20,307 bases of DNA from an uncultured Oscillibacter sp. (lineage in GTDB: Bacteria; Bacillota; Clostridia; Oscillospirales; Oscillospiraceae), in contig CAJUQM010000042.1 of the NCBI GenBank assembly GCA_910588005.1, positions 1 to 20,307 of the forward strand. Reading direction: 5' to 3'. Numbering within the stretch: the stretch's first letter is position 1; each line of letters begins with the position of its first letter. The translations under genes and the position numbers were made by a program. Positions 1 to 7,533 of the stretch are shown piece by piece. Under the pieces are notes generated by a model. The model was not told the DNA's origin. It did no database searches and worked only from the letters and a program-made list of their open reading frames with translations.

Positions 1-495
1 TACACCGAGGGCCGCACCGTCAACCCCGGCCACGACATCGAGGGCGTGTGGTTCCTGCTGGAGCATGCCCAGCGCACCGGAGACAGGGAATTGGTGAAAA
101 AGGCGGCCCAGATGTTTGACTGGGCCATTGAGGCCGGGTGGGACAAGGAGTACGGCGGACTGCTGTACTTTACCGATTGCTTGGGCAAGCCGCCTGAGGC
201 CTATGAGCACGATATGAAGCTGTGGTGGCCCCACAACGAGATTCTGATCGCCTCTATAATGCTCTACCGCGACACCGGCGAGGAGCGGTATTTGGACTGG
301 TTTTATAAGACCCTGGACTATTGCAAGGCCCACTTTGCCGACGCCGAGTACGGCGAGTGGTACGGCTACCTTCGCCGGGACGGCCTGCCCACGCAGCCAT
401 CCACCAAGGGCAGCACCTTTAAGGGACCCTTCCACATGCCCCGCAGCATGATTCTGGTGGACAAGATGATCGGCGAGATTTTGCAGAGCAGATAA
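1..495 (+). CDS. AGE-family epimerase/isomerase, 3' part
   Basis: The reading frame is open from base 1, so the true start lies outside the window; about 164 C-terminal residues are seen. The family (N-acylglucosamine 2-epimerase / cellobiose 2-epimerase, an alpha6/alpha6 barrel) interconverts C2 epimers of sugars or N-acyl sugars in the cytoplasm. Visible family hallmarks are NPGHDIEGVW near the start of the fragment, KLWWPHNE in the middle and KGPFHMPR near the end; the histidines in these three segments correspond to the conserved active-site region of the family. The next gene, an RpiR-type sugar-phosphate regulator, begins 22 bases after the stop, and a DUF624 protein follows. That neighbourhood is typical of amino-sugar or oligosaccharide catabolism. 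The family is secure; whether the substrate is N-acetylmannosamine, N-acetylglucosamine or a disaccharide cannot be decided here. Confidence 0.88.
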   Translation, partial: YTEGRTVNPGHDIEGVWFLLEHAQRTGDRELVKKAAQMFDWAIEAGWDKEYGGLLYFTDCLGKPPEAYEHDMKLWWPHNEILIASIMLYRDTGEERYLDWFYKTLDYCKAHFADAEYGEWYGYLRRDGLPTQPSTKGSTFKGPFHMPRSMILVDKMIGEILQSR

Positions 496-517
496 GAGGA
501 TTGTTGGGAGGTGCGCC

Positions 518-1372
518 GTGGGAAAGAACATCGTGGCGCTGATGCTGCAAGAGTATGAGAACTTTACCCGCTCAGAGCGAAAGATCGCCGACTATGTGCT
601 GGAGCATCAGAAGGAGACGCAGTATATCAGCATTACCGATCTGAGCGCGGAGTGCGAGGTGGCGGTGTCCACGGTGTCGCTGTTCTGCCGGAAGCTGAGG
701 CTGGCGGGATTTAACGATTTTAAGTTGGAGCTGGCCCGGGCGGCGCTGCCCGCCGAGACGGACCCAAACCGGTCCGGCGGGGAGATTACCCAGGAGGACT
801 CTCCGGGCCAGCTGATGAGCAAGGTGCTCTACGCCGCCCAGGATGCGCTGAATAACGCCTACCACATGCTTTCGGAGACCGCCCTGGAACGGGCGGTGGA
901 CCTGATGTGGGGGGCGGGTCAAGTGGTCTGCCTGGGGCAGGGGAACCACTCTGTGGTTGCTCTGGCGGCCTGGGCGCAATTCTCCACCACTTCTCCCAAG
1001 TTTAAGACCATTCAGGACTCCCATATGCAGGCAGTGGTGCTGTCCACGCTGGCGCGGGAGGATGTGGTGCTCTATTTTTCCTACTCCGGCGCCACGCATG
1101 AGGTGCTGGAGGCGGCGGAGATCATCCGGAACCGGGGCGCGAAACTGGTTTTGGTGACCAGGTATCTCAATTCCCCCGCCAGCGCCTACGCCGACACGGT
1201 GCTGCTGTGCGGTCCCAACGAGCAGCCGTTTCAGTTCGGCTCCTCCTCCGCGCTCATCGCCCAGCTCTATGTGGTGGAGGTGCTCCTCAGCGAGTTTATC
1301 CGCCGCGACCCGGAGGCGGCGGAGCGGAACCGCCAGTCGGTGGGCAAGGCCTTGACGCAGAAGTGTGTCTGA
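518..1372 (+). CDS. RpiR-family transcriptional regulator (HTH + SIS)
   Basis: 284 aa. The N-terminal HTH_6 domain (about residues 1-77) has its recognition region near residues 38-62 (ITDLSAECEVAVSTVSLFCRKL). A SIS sugar-phosphate-binding domain covers about 122-255, with the signature FSYSGATHEV at 187-196. Members bind DNA as dimers and sense phosphosugars such as ManNAc-6-P or GlcN-6-P. The GTG start is chosen because GGGAGG lies just upstream (505-510) and the frame gives a complete HTH. It follows the epimerase by 22 bases and is probably cotranscribed, suggesting it controls this sugar locus. Length is normal for the family. The effector is inferred only from context. Confidence 0.92.
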   Translation: MGKNIVALMLQEYENFTRSERKIADYVLEHQKETQYISITDLSAECEVAVSTVSLFCRKLRLAGFNDFKLELARAALPAETDPNRSGGEITQEDSPGQLMSKVLYAAQDALNNAYHMLSETALERAVDLMWGAGQVVCLGQGNHSVVALAAWAQFSTTSPKFKTIQDSHMQAVVLSTLAREDVVLYFSYSGATHEVLEAAEIIRNRGAKLVLVTRYLNSPASAYADTVLLCGPNEQPFQFGSSSALIAQLYVVEVLLSEFIRRDPEAAERNRQSVGKALTQKCV

Positions 1373-1406
1373 CAGGGGGCAGGAATGCAAAAGAGGGATA
1401 AAAGCC

Positions 1407-1434
1407 AATTTCGCCGCCCTTGGGCGGCGAAATT
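1407..1434 (+). promoter_or_regulatory. Perfect hairpin in the rpiR-DUF624 gap
   Basis: Two perfect 13-base arms (AATTTCGCCGCCC and its complement) are separated by TT. The hairpin ends four bases before the GCGGAGGA ribosome-binding region of the next gene. No T-run follows, so it is not a classical terminator. It could be a 3' end or processing barrier for the upstream message, or a structure modulating initiation of the DUF624 gene. The hairpin is certain; its role is inferred. Confidence 0.6.
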
Positions 1435-1449
1435 TCTGCGGAGGACTTT

Positions 1450-2085
1450 ATGGGAGAGTTTTTTAATCCCGAGAAGGGAATTTGGGTTTGGCTGAGTACG
1501 CTGGTGGATATCTGCGGCCTATCCATTCTGTGGACCTTTTTGTGCCTGCCGGTCATCACCGCCGGCCCGGCCACGGCGGCGTTGTATTACACGGTAGTCA
1601 AGTGTGTCCGGGGAAGAGAGAGCGGCGCCTTTGGATATTATTTCCGGTCCCTCCGGCAGAATTTTAAAGCCGGTTTTTTGGCGGGGCTGATTGTCATACC
1701 CGCAGTGATGGTGCTGTTGAGCGGACACTTTATCGTGCGCTGGTATGGGACGGGGATTGGCGGTCTGGCCTATGTGCTGTATGTAGCCTATTACTTTGCG
1801 CTGATTCTTCCGGCGGGAGTGCTGTGCTGGCTGTTTCCCCTGCTGGGGCGGTTTGAATACGGTGTGGGCGGGCTGTTCCGTGTGGCGCTTCAGCTGACGG
1901 CTGCCCACCTGCCCAGCACGGTTGTGGTGGTGCTGCTGACGGCCCAGACGGCGGTTTTCTGCATCCAGCGGTGGTGGCCGGTGCTGTTTATGCCTGTGGT
2001 CACAACGCTGCTGGCCTCGCTGTTCTTTGAACGGATTTTTCAAAAACACACTCCCCGGGACGGGGAGGACGGAGCGGAGACGTAA
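1450..2085 (+). CDS. DUF624 (YesL-like) integral membrane protein
   Basis: 211 aa from the ATG at 1450, preceded by GGAGGA at 1440-1445. An in-frame upstream TTG at 1420 was rejected because it lies inside the hairpin and has no ribosome-binding site. The N-terminus GEFFNPEKGIW followed by hydrophobic helices is typical of the DUF624/YesL family. About five membrane segments are visible (roughly residues 12-35, 67-88, 96-120, 140-160 and 170-192). YesL-like genes usually sit beside carbohydrate ABC transporters and glycan-degrading enzymes; their molecular function is not established. Here the gene follows the epimerase and RpiR genes on the same strand, so it probably belongs to the same sugar locus. 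The 3' end faces the convergent NUDIX gene across a shared terminator hairpin. Confidence 0.8.
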   Translation: MGEFFNPEKGIWVWLSTLVDICGLSILWTFLCLPVITAGPATAALYYTVVKCVRGRESGAFGYYFRSLRQNFKAGFLAGLIVIPAVMVLLSGHFIVRWYGTGIGGLAYVLYVAYYFALILPAGVLCWLFPLLGRFEYGVGGLFRVALQLTAAHLPSTVVVVLLTAQTAVFCIQRWWPVLFMPVVTTLLASLFFERIFQKHTPRDGEDGAET

Positions 2086-2099
2086 TGCCGGGGAGACAA

Positions 2100-2134
2100 A
2101 AAACGCTGATGGAGATTTAATCCATCAGCGTTTT
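2100..2134 (-). terminator. Intrinsic terminator of the NUDIX gene, probably bidirectional
   Basis: Perfect 14-base arms (AAAACGCTGATGGA and complement) with a 7-base loop. Read leftward it is followed by TTTTTT; read rightward it ends with TTTT. The NUDIX stop codon lies in the loop and its last codons form one arm of the stem, so coding sequence and terminator overlap. It can also end the convergent DUF624 transcript. Confidence 0.85.
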
Positions 2135-2749
2135 CCAGTTTTGGTCGCCGTATGCGGCAAAGCACATTTCGATTTGTTCCTGGCTGTTCTTATCCTCCGA
2201 CAGGGGCGGCAGTTCCTCCAGACCGAAGTATCTGCTTTCCGTGGTCTCTATATTGGGGGTAAAGCTTCCGCCGGTAACGGAACACAGGACGAAGACCTTA
2301 CAGACCTTCCAGGCATAGACGGGGCGGTTGTGCTTTTCCCGGTCCTGTACGGCGATAACGGTGTCCGCCGTCACATCCAGCCCCGCCTCCTCTTTTACCT
2401 CTTTGATGACATTTTCCTTTACGGATATGTCCACATCCACCCAGCCCCCCGGAAGAGACCACAGTCCGCTGCTCTCCCGCACCAGCAGAATTTTGCCGTT
2501 TTGAAAAATGGCGGCGCGGGTATCCAGTTTGGGCGTCTGGTAGCCTGTCTCACAGCAAAAGAGGTCCTTGACCTTGTCCAGCGGAATCTCGCCCTGGAGG
2601 CTGACCATTTCGGCGGCGATGGAGCGAATCCGCTCGTACCGCTCCAGGTCAAAGGGGTCCTTTCCGTAGTGAAGGCCCGCCTGAGCCAAGCTCTGCAGTT
2701 CCACCGCCCACGCCAGCCACTGTTCTCTTTGATCCATCTTCGCCTCCAT
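2117..2749 (-). CDS. NUDIX hydrolase with N-terminal helical domain
   Basis: 210 aa. An N-terminal helical region (about 1-65, with DLERYERIRSIAAEM) resembles the NUDIX_N_2 domain of YjhB-like nucleoside-diphosphate hydrolases. The NUDIX fold covers about 74-200. The NUDIX box at 101-124 reads G-W-V-D-V-D-I...K-E-V-K-E-E-A-G-L: the metal-binding E-x-x-E-E core is kept, while the leading Glu is Ile and the Arg is Lys, as in this subgroup. Substrates in the subgroup include ADP-ribose and other nucleoside diphosphate sugars; the exact one is unknown. Two starts are possible: the ATG at 2749 (GGAGG 10 bases upstream) or at 2737 (GGAGG 5 bases upstream). It lies 49 bases after htrA on the same strand and may be the last gene of that operon. 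Confidence 0.87.
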   Translation of the reverse strand: MEAKMDQREQWLAWAVELQSLAQAGLHYGKDPFDLERYERIRSIAAEMVSLQGEIPLDKVKDLFCCETGYQTPKLDTRAAIFQNGKILLVRESSGLWSLPGGWVDVDISVKENVIKEVKEEAGLDVTADTVIAVQDREKHNRPVYAWKVCKVFVLCSVTGGSFTPNIETTESRYFGLEELPPLSEDKNSQEQIEMCFAAYGDQNWKTLMD

Positions 2750-2798
2750 TCACAAAGTGCCTCCAAAGCGCGCTTCGCCAGGGGGCCTGAAGACCGCC

Positions 2799-4082
2799 CT
2801 ATGCGGCCGGCTCGCTGAGCAGCAGCGTCACCTCCAGGATCTCTCCGTCCCGCCACAGTGTCATAGAAAGCTCATCCCCCAGATGGCACTGGCGGCGGAC
2901 CCGCAGCAGGTCCTGGCTGGAGGAGATCTCCCGGCCGCCGGCGGTGAGGACATAGTCCCCCTCCCGTACGCCTGCCTGATCTGCCGGGGAGTTGTCTGTC
3001 ACCGACTGTACCTCGATGCCCCACAGGTCCGGTTCCACCTGCTCGGCCACCTGAATGACGGTGACGCCCAGAACCGGCTCCGGCTGGAGGCTGCCATAGG
3101 ACATCAGATCGTTGATGATCCGCTCCATATAGGATGTGGGAATGGCAAAGCCCAGCCCCTCGATGTTGGAGTAGCGGGAGGTCATCTTAATGGTGTTGAT
3201 GCCCACCACCTGGCCGTATTCGTTGATAAGGGGGCCGCCGGAATTTCCGGAGTTCAGTGCCGCATTGGTCTGAAGCAGGGTCATGGAACGGCCCTCTACC
3301 TGTACGTCCCGGTCAATGGCGGAGACAATGCCGTCGGTCAAGGTTCCCCGCAGCTCCACGCCCAGGGGATTCCCGATGGCGTATACCTTGTCCCCCACCG
3401 TCAGGAGATCCGAGTCCCCAAAGGCGGCGGCGGGCAGGTCTTGGGCGTCCACTTTCAACACGGCCAGGTCGCTGTCCGCGTCTCCGGCCACGTACTTTGC
3501 CTCGTAACCGCGGCCGTTGTCCAGGGCGATGGTGCACTCCTGACCGCCCTCCACTACGTGGTAGTTGGTCATCAGATAGCCGTCCTGGCTGAAAATTACG
3601 CCGGTGCCTACAGAGACAGAACCGTCTCCCAGATCGGCCATGACCACCACCACCGCGGGATTCACCTGCCGGTAGACCTCCTGGGCGGTGAGCCGTTTTC
3701 CATGGGTCCGCTCCAGCGGAAGCGAACCGCCCAAACCCCAGGGCCAGGTGGGAATGGTGATCTTCCGGGGTGAGACGGTGTCTTCCGGTTCCCGGTAATC
3801 GTAGTCAAAGGGGTCTATTCGGGGGGTGCGGGCACCGGACCAGCTCCAAAAGGCGGCGGCGGCCGCCAGGGCCGCGGCCAGGGCAAAGCAGCCCAGAAAA
3901 ATCCACAGCCCCTTTTTAGAGTGCCGCTTTTTCGCCTGCTCCGGCGGCGGGGAAGGTTTTGCGGCCTGCCGGGAAGCGCCGGGCAGGGGGCGGCTGTACA
4001 GCTCTACCACCTCCCCGGATAGGGGCTGGCGGTAAACTTCCACCACCTCTCCGGGGAGGCGGTTCATTTCCTGCTCATCCAT
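2799..4082 (-). CDS. htrA: Membrane-anchored HtrA/DegP-type serine protease
   Basis: 427 aa. A 55-residue cytoplasmic tail precedes a single membrane helix at about 58-80. A trypsin-like protease domain (about 130-325) carries the triad His175 (NYHVV), Asp205 (DADSDLAVLK) and Ser281 (GNSGGP). One PDZ domain covers about 336-424. The family degrades or refolds misfolded proteins at the outer face of the membrane. All catalytic residues are present, so it should be active. The tail contains a tandem motif (GEVVExYxxPLxG twice, about residues 11-35). It starts 7 bases after the sensor kinase stop, with a weak GAGG site overlapping that stop, so translational coupling is likely. The order regulator-kinase-HtrA suggests an envelope-stress response in which HtrA is a target or feedback partner. 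Confidence 0.93.
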   Translation of the reverse strand: MDEQEMNRLPGEVVEVYRQPLSGEVVELYSRPLPGASRQAAKPSPPPEQAKKRHSKKGLWIFLGCFALAAALAAAAAFWSWSGARTPRIDPFDYDYREPEDTVSPRKITIPTWPWGLGGSLPLERTHGKRLTAQEVYRQVNPAVVVVMADLGDGSVSVGTGVIFSQDGYLMTNYHVVEGGQECTIALDNGRGYEAKYVAGDADSDLAVLKVDAQDLPAAAFGDSDLLTVGDKVYAIGNPLGVELRGTLTDGIVSAIDRDVQVEGRSMTLLQTNAALNSGNSGGPLINEYGQVVGINTIKMTSRYSNIEGLGFAIPTSYMERIINDLMSYGSLQPEPVLGVTVIQVAEQVEPDLWGIEVQSVTDNSPADQAGVREGDYVLTAGGREISSSQDLLRVRRQCHLGDELSMTLWRDGEILEVTLLLSEPAA

Positions 4083-4089
4083 GGGGACC

Positions 4090-5526
4090 TCATTCCGTGG
4101 CCAGGGAGAAGGAGAAGGTGGTTACACCGTCCTCGCTGGTCACATTGATTTTTTCCCTGTGCTGTTCCAGGATGGTTTTGACGATATAGAGTCCCAGGCC
4201 AACGCCGTCTTTGTCTTTGCTGCGGGATTTGTCGCTTTTGTGGAACCGCTCGAACAGCAGCGGCAGTTCCTCCGCCGGAATGGTGTCTCCCAGGTTCCGC
4301 ACCGTCACCCGGGCTTTGCCGTCCAAGAGGGACACCCCCAAATAGAGGGTGGAGCCGGCAGTGGCGAACTTGGCGGCGTTCTCCAGCAGATTGTAAATTA
4401 CCTGGGTAATCATGTCGTTGTCCCCTAGGACCAAGATGGGTTCTTCGGGGATGTCGGCCTCTACGTCCAGATGGCGGCCCGTGATTTTCCGCTCCATGGA
4501 GATCAGCACCCGGCGCACGCTCTCGCAGATGTCAAAATGGTTTCCGCCGCGCAGAGGGTCCATCACCTGCAATTGGCTTACGTCCAGCATCCGCCGCACC
4601 ATGCGGCTGAGGCGGCGGCTTTCGTCGGAGATAATCTGGAGATACTGCCGCTCGTTTTCCGGCGGGATGGTGCCGTCCAGGATGCCGTCGGTATAACCGG
4701 CGATGGTGGTCATGGGGGTCTTTAGCTCATGGGAGATGTTGGCGATAAACTCCTGCCGCTGGCGCTCCGTCTGCTGGAGGGATTCCGCCATATGGTTGAA
4801 GGACGCCGCCAGCTCGCCGATCTCATCCACCTGGCCGTAGTCATTCACCCGGACGTCAAAATCCCCGCCGGCGTATTGCCGGGTGGCCTGAACCATCTCC
4901 CGGATGGGCTGAATCTGCCGCATGGCAGTGACGGAGGAGGCCATGAAGGCCACCATCAGCACCACAAAGGCGGTCATGAAAAAAAGCCCGATGAAGCCCT
5001 GCCACATGGCGTTCAGGGAGGCATTGGTGGACACGGCAAAGGCCATACCTGCCATGGCCTGCCCATCGGAGGACAGCGCCGGCACGCCCAGGATGGACCG
5101 CTTGCTGGCGTACAGCCCGTTCAAATCGCCCCGGCGCGTACAGACGCCTTTTTCCAGCACATCCCGCACCATCTCCGCCGGCATGGTGACCACCCGGCCC
5201 TCCATGTCCTTGTCGGTAGAGAGCAGCACATGGCCCGCCAGATCGCAGATCAGAAATTCCACGTCGGATACGTTGGCGGCTACCATTGCCAGCTGGCGGA
5301 AATCCTCCCGGTCGTAGCTGGGGTCGTTTTCCAGATATCCCGCCGCCAGCCGGGCCACCATCTGCACTCTGCCCCGCAGCTCGTCATTCTCCTGGTTTTT
5401 GGCGTAGTTGTAGCTCAGGGAGAAAAAGGAGGCGCCCAGCAGGAACAGCGTCAGCAGCACCATACTGACGATTGCCAGCAGCTGCCGCCAGTACAGGCCC
5501 TGAAAGTGCCTGCGAAAGCGGCTCAT
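4090..5526 (-). CDS. Sensor histidine kinase (HAMP, HisKA, HATPase)
   Basis: 478 aa. Membrane helices at about 13-38 and 176-200 flank an extracellular sensor region of about 135 residues (PAS-like, not recognised further). A HAMP linker covers about 200-252. The HisKA dimerisation helix has the phospho-accepting His266 in NISHELKTP. The ATP-binding domain has the N-box NLLENAAKF (379-387) and the G-box GVGLGLYIVK (441-450). The start codon overlaps the stop of the response regulator gene (ATGA), which indicates tight coupling and a cognate pair. Length and architecture are those of a classical HPK1-type kinase. The signal is unknown; the downstream HtrA suggests envelope or secretion stress. 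Confidence 0.95.
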   Translation of the reverse strand: MSRFRRHFQGLYWRQLLAIVSMVLLTLFLLGASFFSLSYNYAKNQENDELRGRVQMVARLAAGYLENDPSYDREDFRQLAMVAANVSDVEFLICDLAGHVLLSTDKDMEGRVVTMPAEMVRDVLEKGVCTRRGDLNGLYASKRSILGVPALSSDGQAMAGMAFAVSTNASLNAMWQGFIGLFFMTAFVVLMVAFMASSVTAMRQIQPIREMVQATRQYAGGDFDVRVNDYGQVDEIGELAASFNHMAESLQQTERQRQEFIANISHELKTPMTTIAGYTDGILDGTIPPENERQYLQIISDESRRLSRMVRRMLDVSQLQVMDPLRGGNHFDICESVRRVLISMERKITGRHLDVEADIPEEPILVLGDNDMITQVIYNLLENAAKFATAGSTLYLGVSLLDGKARVTVRNLGDTIPAEELPLLFERFHKSDKSRSKDKDGVGLGLYIVKTILEQHREKINVTSEDGVTTFSFSLATE

Positions 5527-6227
5527 GGCTTCTCCGGCTGTTTGGCGCCGGTGACCTCAAACTTGTAGCCCACGCCCCACACCGTCTTCAGCGCCCACTG
5601 GCCGGAGATGTTCTCCACCTTTTCCCGCAGGCGCTTGATGTGGACATCCACAGTGCGGCTGTCGCCAAAGTAGTCAAAGCCCCAGACCTCGTCCAGCAGT
5701 TGGTTGCGGGTATACACCCGGTTGGGAGTGGAGGCCAAATGGTACAAAAGTTCCAGCTCCTTCGGGGGCGTGTCAATTTTCTTCCCGTCGACGATCAGCT
5801 CGTAGGAGTCCAGATCTACCACCAGCTTGTCAAAGACCAGCCGCTTGCTGGTGTCGTTGGGGATCTCCGTCCGCCGCAGCACAGCGTTGATCCGGGCGAT
5901 GAGTTCTTTCATCTCAAAGGGCTTGACGATGTAGTCATCCGCCCCCATCTCCAGGCCCTGAATGCGGTCGAAGACCTCGCTCTTGGCGGTGAGCATGATG
6001 ATGGGCACTTTACTGGTCTCCCGGACCTTGGCGCAGACGGCCCAGCCATCCATCACCGGCAGCATGATATCCAGCAGGATCAGGTCTGGAGCCTGCCGCT
6101 GAAATTCCTCAATGGCCCGCCCGCCGTCTCCGGCAATGCGGACATCAAATCCCTCTTTTACCAGATACATGTGGATCAAGTCGGAGATATTGCGGTCATC
6201 CTCCACGACCAGAATATTGCGTCCCAT
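5523..6227 (-). CDS. OmpR/PhoB-family response regulator
   Basis: 234 aa. The receiver domain (about 1-118) has the acidic pair Asp10/Asp11, phosphoacceptor Asp53 (LLDIMLP), Thr80 and Lys102 (IVKPFE). A winged-helix Trans_reg_C domain covers about 130-227, with the VWGFDYFGDSRTVDVHI and VWGVGYKFE segments typical of the DNA-binding effector. Phosphotransfer from the adjacent kinase would promote dimerisation and promoter binding. The ATG at 6227 is preceded by GGAGGGAG. A promoter with a perfect TATAAT lies in the 77-base gap upstream. It is the first gene of an operon with the kinase, HtrA and probably the NUDIX gene. All key residues are intact. Confidence 0.96.
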   Translation of the reverse strand: MGRNILVVEDDRNISDLIHMYLVKEGFDVRIAGDGGRAIEEFQRQAPDLILLDIMLPVMDGWAVCAKVRETSKVPIIMLTAKSEVFDRIQGLEMGADDYIVKPFEMKELIARINAVLRRTEIPNDTSKRLVFDKLVVDLDSYELIVDGKKIDTPPKELELLYHLASTPNRVYTRNQLLDEVWGFDYFGDSRTVDVHIKRLREKVENISGQWALKTVWGVGYKFEVTGAKQPEKP

Positions 6228-6262
6228 GGCGCTCCCTCCAATTTTTGCAAAATCTGATATCT

Positions 6263-6292
6263 ATTATACGGACTTGTTTGCCTGGATGTTGA
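6263..6292 (-). promoter_or_regulatory. SigA-type promoter of the two-component/htrA operon
   Basis: Reading leftward: TCAACA, an 18-base spacer, then a perfect TATAAT (complement of 6263-6268). It lies 36 bases before the response regulator start and clear of the upstream gene. The -35 element is only 4/6, which fits an activated or autoregulated promoter. Confidence 0.65.
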
Positions 6293-6304
6293 ATTTTCTG
6301 TAAA

Positions 6305-7465
6305 TTACGAAAGAGTTTCGGTCAGGGACAGATAATGGGCTGCCGGCAGTCCGGCGGCGGACAAAAGGGAGCGCAGTCCCGCGGCGCTGGCGGAGCTAGC
6401 CAGCCACACCCGCACATTCTGCTGTTTGGCGGAGGCCTGCCGCAGCAGTGCCTCTCCCTGGGCGGCGTTCTGCAAAGCGGAGCCGGACCAGTCGAGATCC
6501 GCCGCCAAGCCGGAAAAGCCCAGCTCCCGGGCCTCCTGAAGAGATTGCTCGTTCCCGTTTTGGATGCTGACCAGCCGGGTTTTTCCCATAGTGGCCTTGA
6601 CCAGCCGGCGGTTCCCGTCCTCCAGCTGTTCCGCCACGGTCCGCTCCGGGTCCCGGGCGTCTGCCAACAGGCCGATGGCGTGTCCCGTGGCAGCCATGCG
6701 CCGCAGAAGATCCCCCTGGTGTTCCAAAAATTCCAGAGAGCAGAAAAAAGTGGCCTGAGCGCCGTGGGCATCCAAGGCGTCCAGCAAGGCAGCCGTCCCA
6801 TTCCCCGCCTCGAAACAGAGATAGATATTCTTTCCCTCCGTGTTGGCGGGAGGCTGGATTCCGGCGGGAGGGTTCTCCGTTCCGGCAGGACTCTCCTGCG
6901 ATTGATCCTGGAGGTATTGCTCATACCGCATGGCGATCTGCGTGGAGGCGGCGTTGATAAAATCATTCTCCGACAGGCCGAAGTTTGGCCGCCGGAGCCA
7001 GACCAGCGCACTGTAATTGTCCTCTGTGGAGGTGGTCACTGACATCGGTGTCACGGAATACTCCAATTTAAAAAAATCCGCCACTACCGACGCCGGTACA
7101 AAGATCTCCCCATTCTGCCGGATCGCCCCCAGAAACGAGGTGTTGCCGTCGGTATCCTGAACGAGGTTTCTATTCAGGTCAAACATCAGCGAGCGTCCGC
7201 CGCCGTAGAGAATACACATGGTGGGATTGGAGACGTTGCTGGGAAGGAAGGCCACCCCCAGAGACTTGTTCACCGGTCCTGTAAAGATGGAGCTGGCCAC
7301 GTACAGGTATCCGCCGGACCAAAAGGGCATGGTGCGGTCTTCCAGGGGCAGAATTTCGTTGCCTGCCGCAGTAAAGTATACGCTGCCGGCGGCCTGCACG
7401 GGCGGCGCCGCCAGACTGAGGGCCAACAGAAGGCACAGGGCCAACGCGCCCGCTCTTTTTTTCAC
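6305..7465 (-). CDS. Secreted protein with degenerate polysaccharide-deacetylase-like domain
   Basis: 386 aa, GTG start with GGAGG 10 bases upstream. A signal peptide covers about 1-25 (KKR, hydrophobic core, VQA). Residues 28-158 resemble the copper-amine-oxidase-like N-terminal/stalk domain found in clostridial surface proteins (NGEIFVPASVVADFF). A Pro/Gln-rich linker runs about 190-211. Residues 214-384 follow the NodB deacetylase pattern (IYLCFEAGNG, then GAQATFFCSLEFL, then MAATGHAIGLLADAR). The catalytic Asp-Asp of TFDDGP is replaced by Glu-Ala, and the H-x3-H metal ligands after GHxIG are absent, so deacetylase activity is not expected. It sits between spoIID and the two-component operon, suggesting a cell-wall or spore-envelope binding or scaffold role. 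The dead-enzyme reading is inference from motifs. Confidence 0.72.
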   Translation of the reverse strand: MKKRAGALALCLLLALSLAAPPVQAAGSVYFTAAGNEILPLEDRTMPFWSGGYLYVASSIFTGPVNKSLGVAFLPSNVSNPTMCILYGGGRSLMFDLNRNLVQDTDGNTSFLGAIRQNGEIFVPASVVADFFKLEYSVTPMSVTTSTEDNYSALVWLRRPNFGLSENDFINAASTQIAMRYEQYLQDQSQESPAGTENPPAGIQPPANTEGKNIYLCFEAGNGTAALLDALDAHGAQATFFCSLEFLEHQGDLLRRMAATGHAIGLLADARDPERTVAEQLEDGNRRLVKATMGKTRLVSIQNGNEQSLQEARELGFSGLAADLDWSGSALQNAAQGEALLRQASAKQQNVRVWLASSASAAGLRSLLSAAGLPAAHYLSLTETLS

Positions 7466-7503
7466 AACGGCTCGCCCTCCTTCAAGCTCAAATAGAATAC
7501 ATC

Positions 7504-7533
7504 ATTTTATCATGATTGCCCGGAATTTGTAAA
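7504..7533 (-). promoter_or_regulatory. Candidate promoter of the deacetylase-like gene
   Basis: Reading leftward: TTTACA, an 18-base spacer, TAAAAT (each 5/6 to consensus). It is embedded in the last codons of spoIID, about 38 bases before the next start, and would let the downstream gene be expressed independently of spoIID. Confidence 0.5.

Noticed and set aside
572..1408. Long minus-strand frame opposite the RpiR gene
   Set aside because: Shadow of a well-supported gene; composition rich in His, Arg and Gln as expected of antisense GC-rich DNA.
2027..2818. Plus-strand frame opposite the NUDIX gene
   Set aside because: The minus strand encodes a recognisable NUDIX box with a ribosome-binding site and terminator.
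4729..6257. Long plus-strand frames opposite the kinase and response regulator
   Set aside because: Antisense shadows of two proteins with full catalytic motifs.
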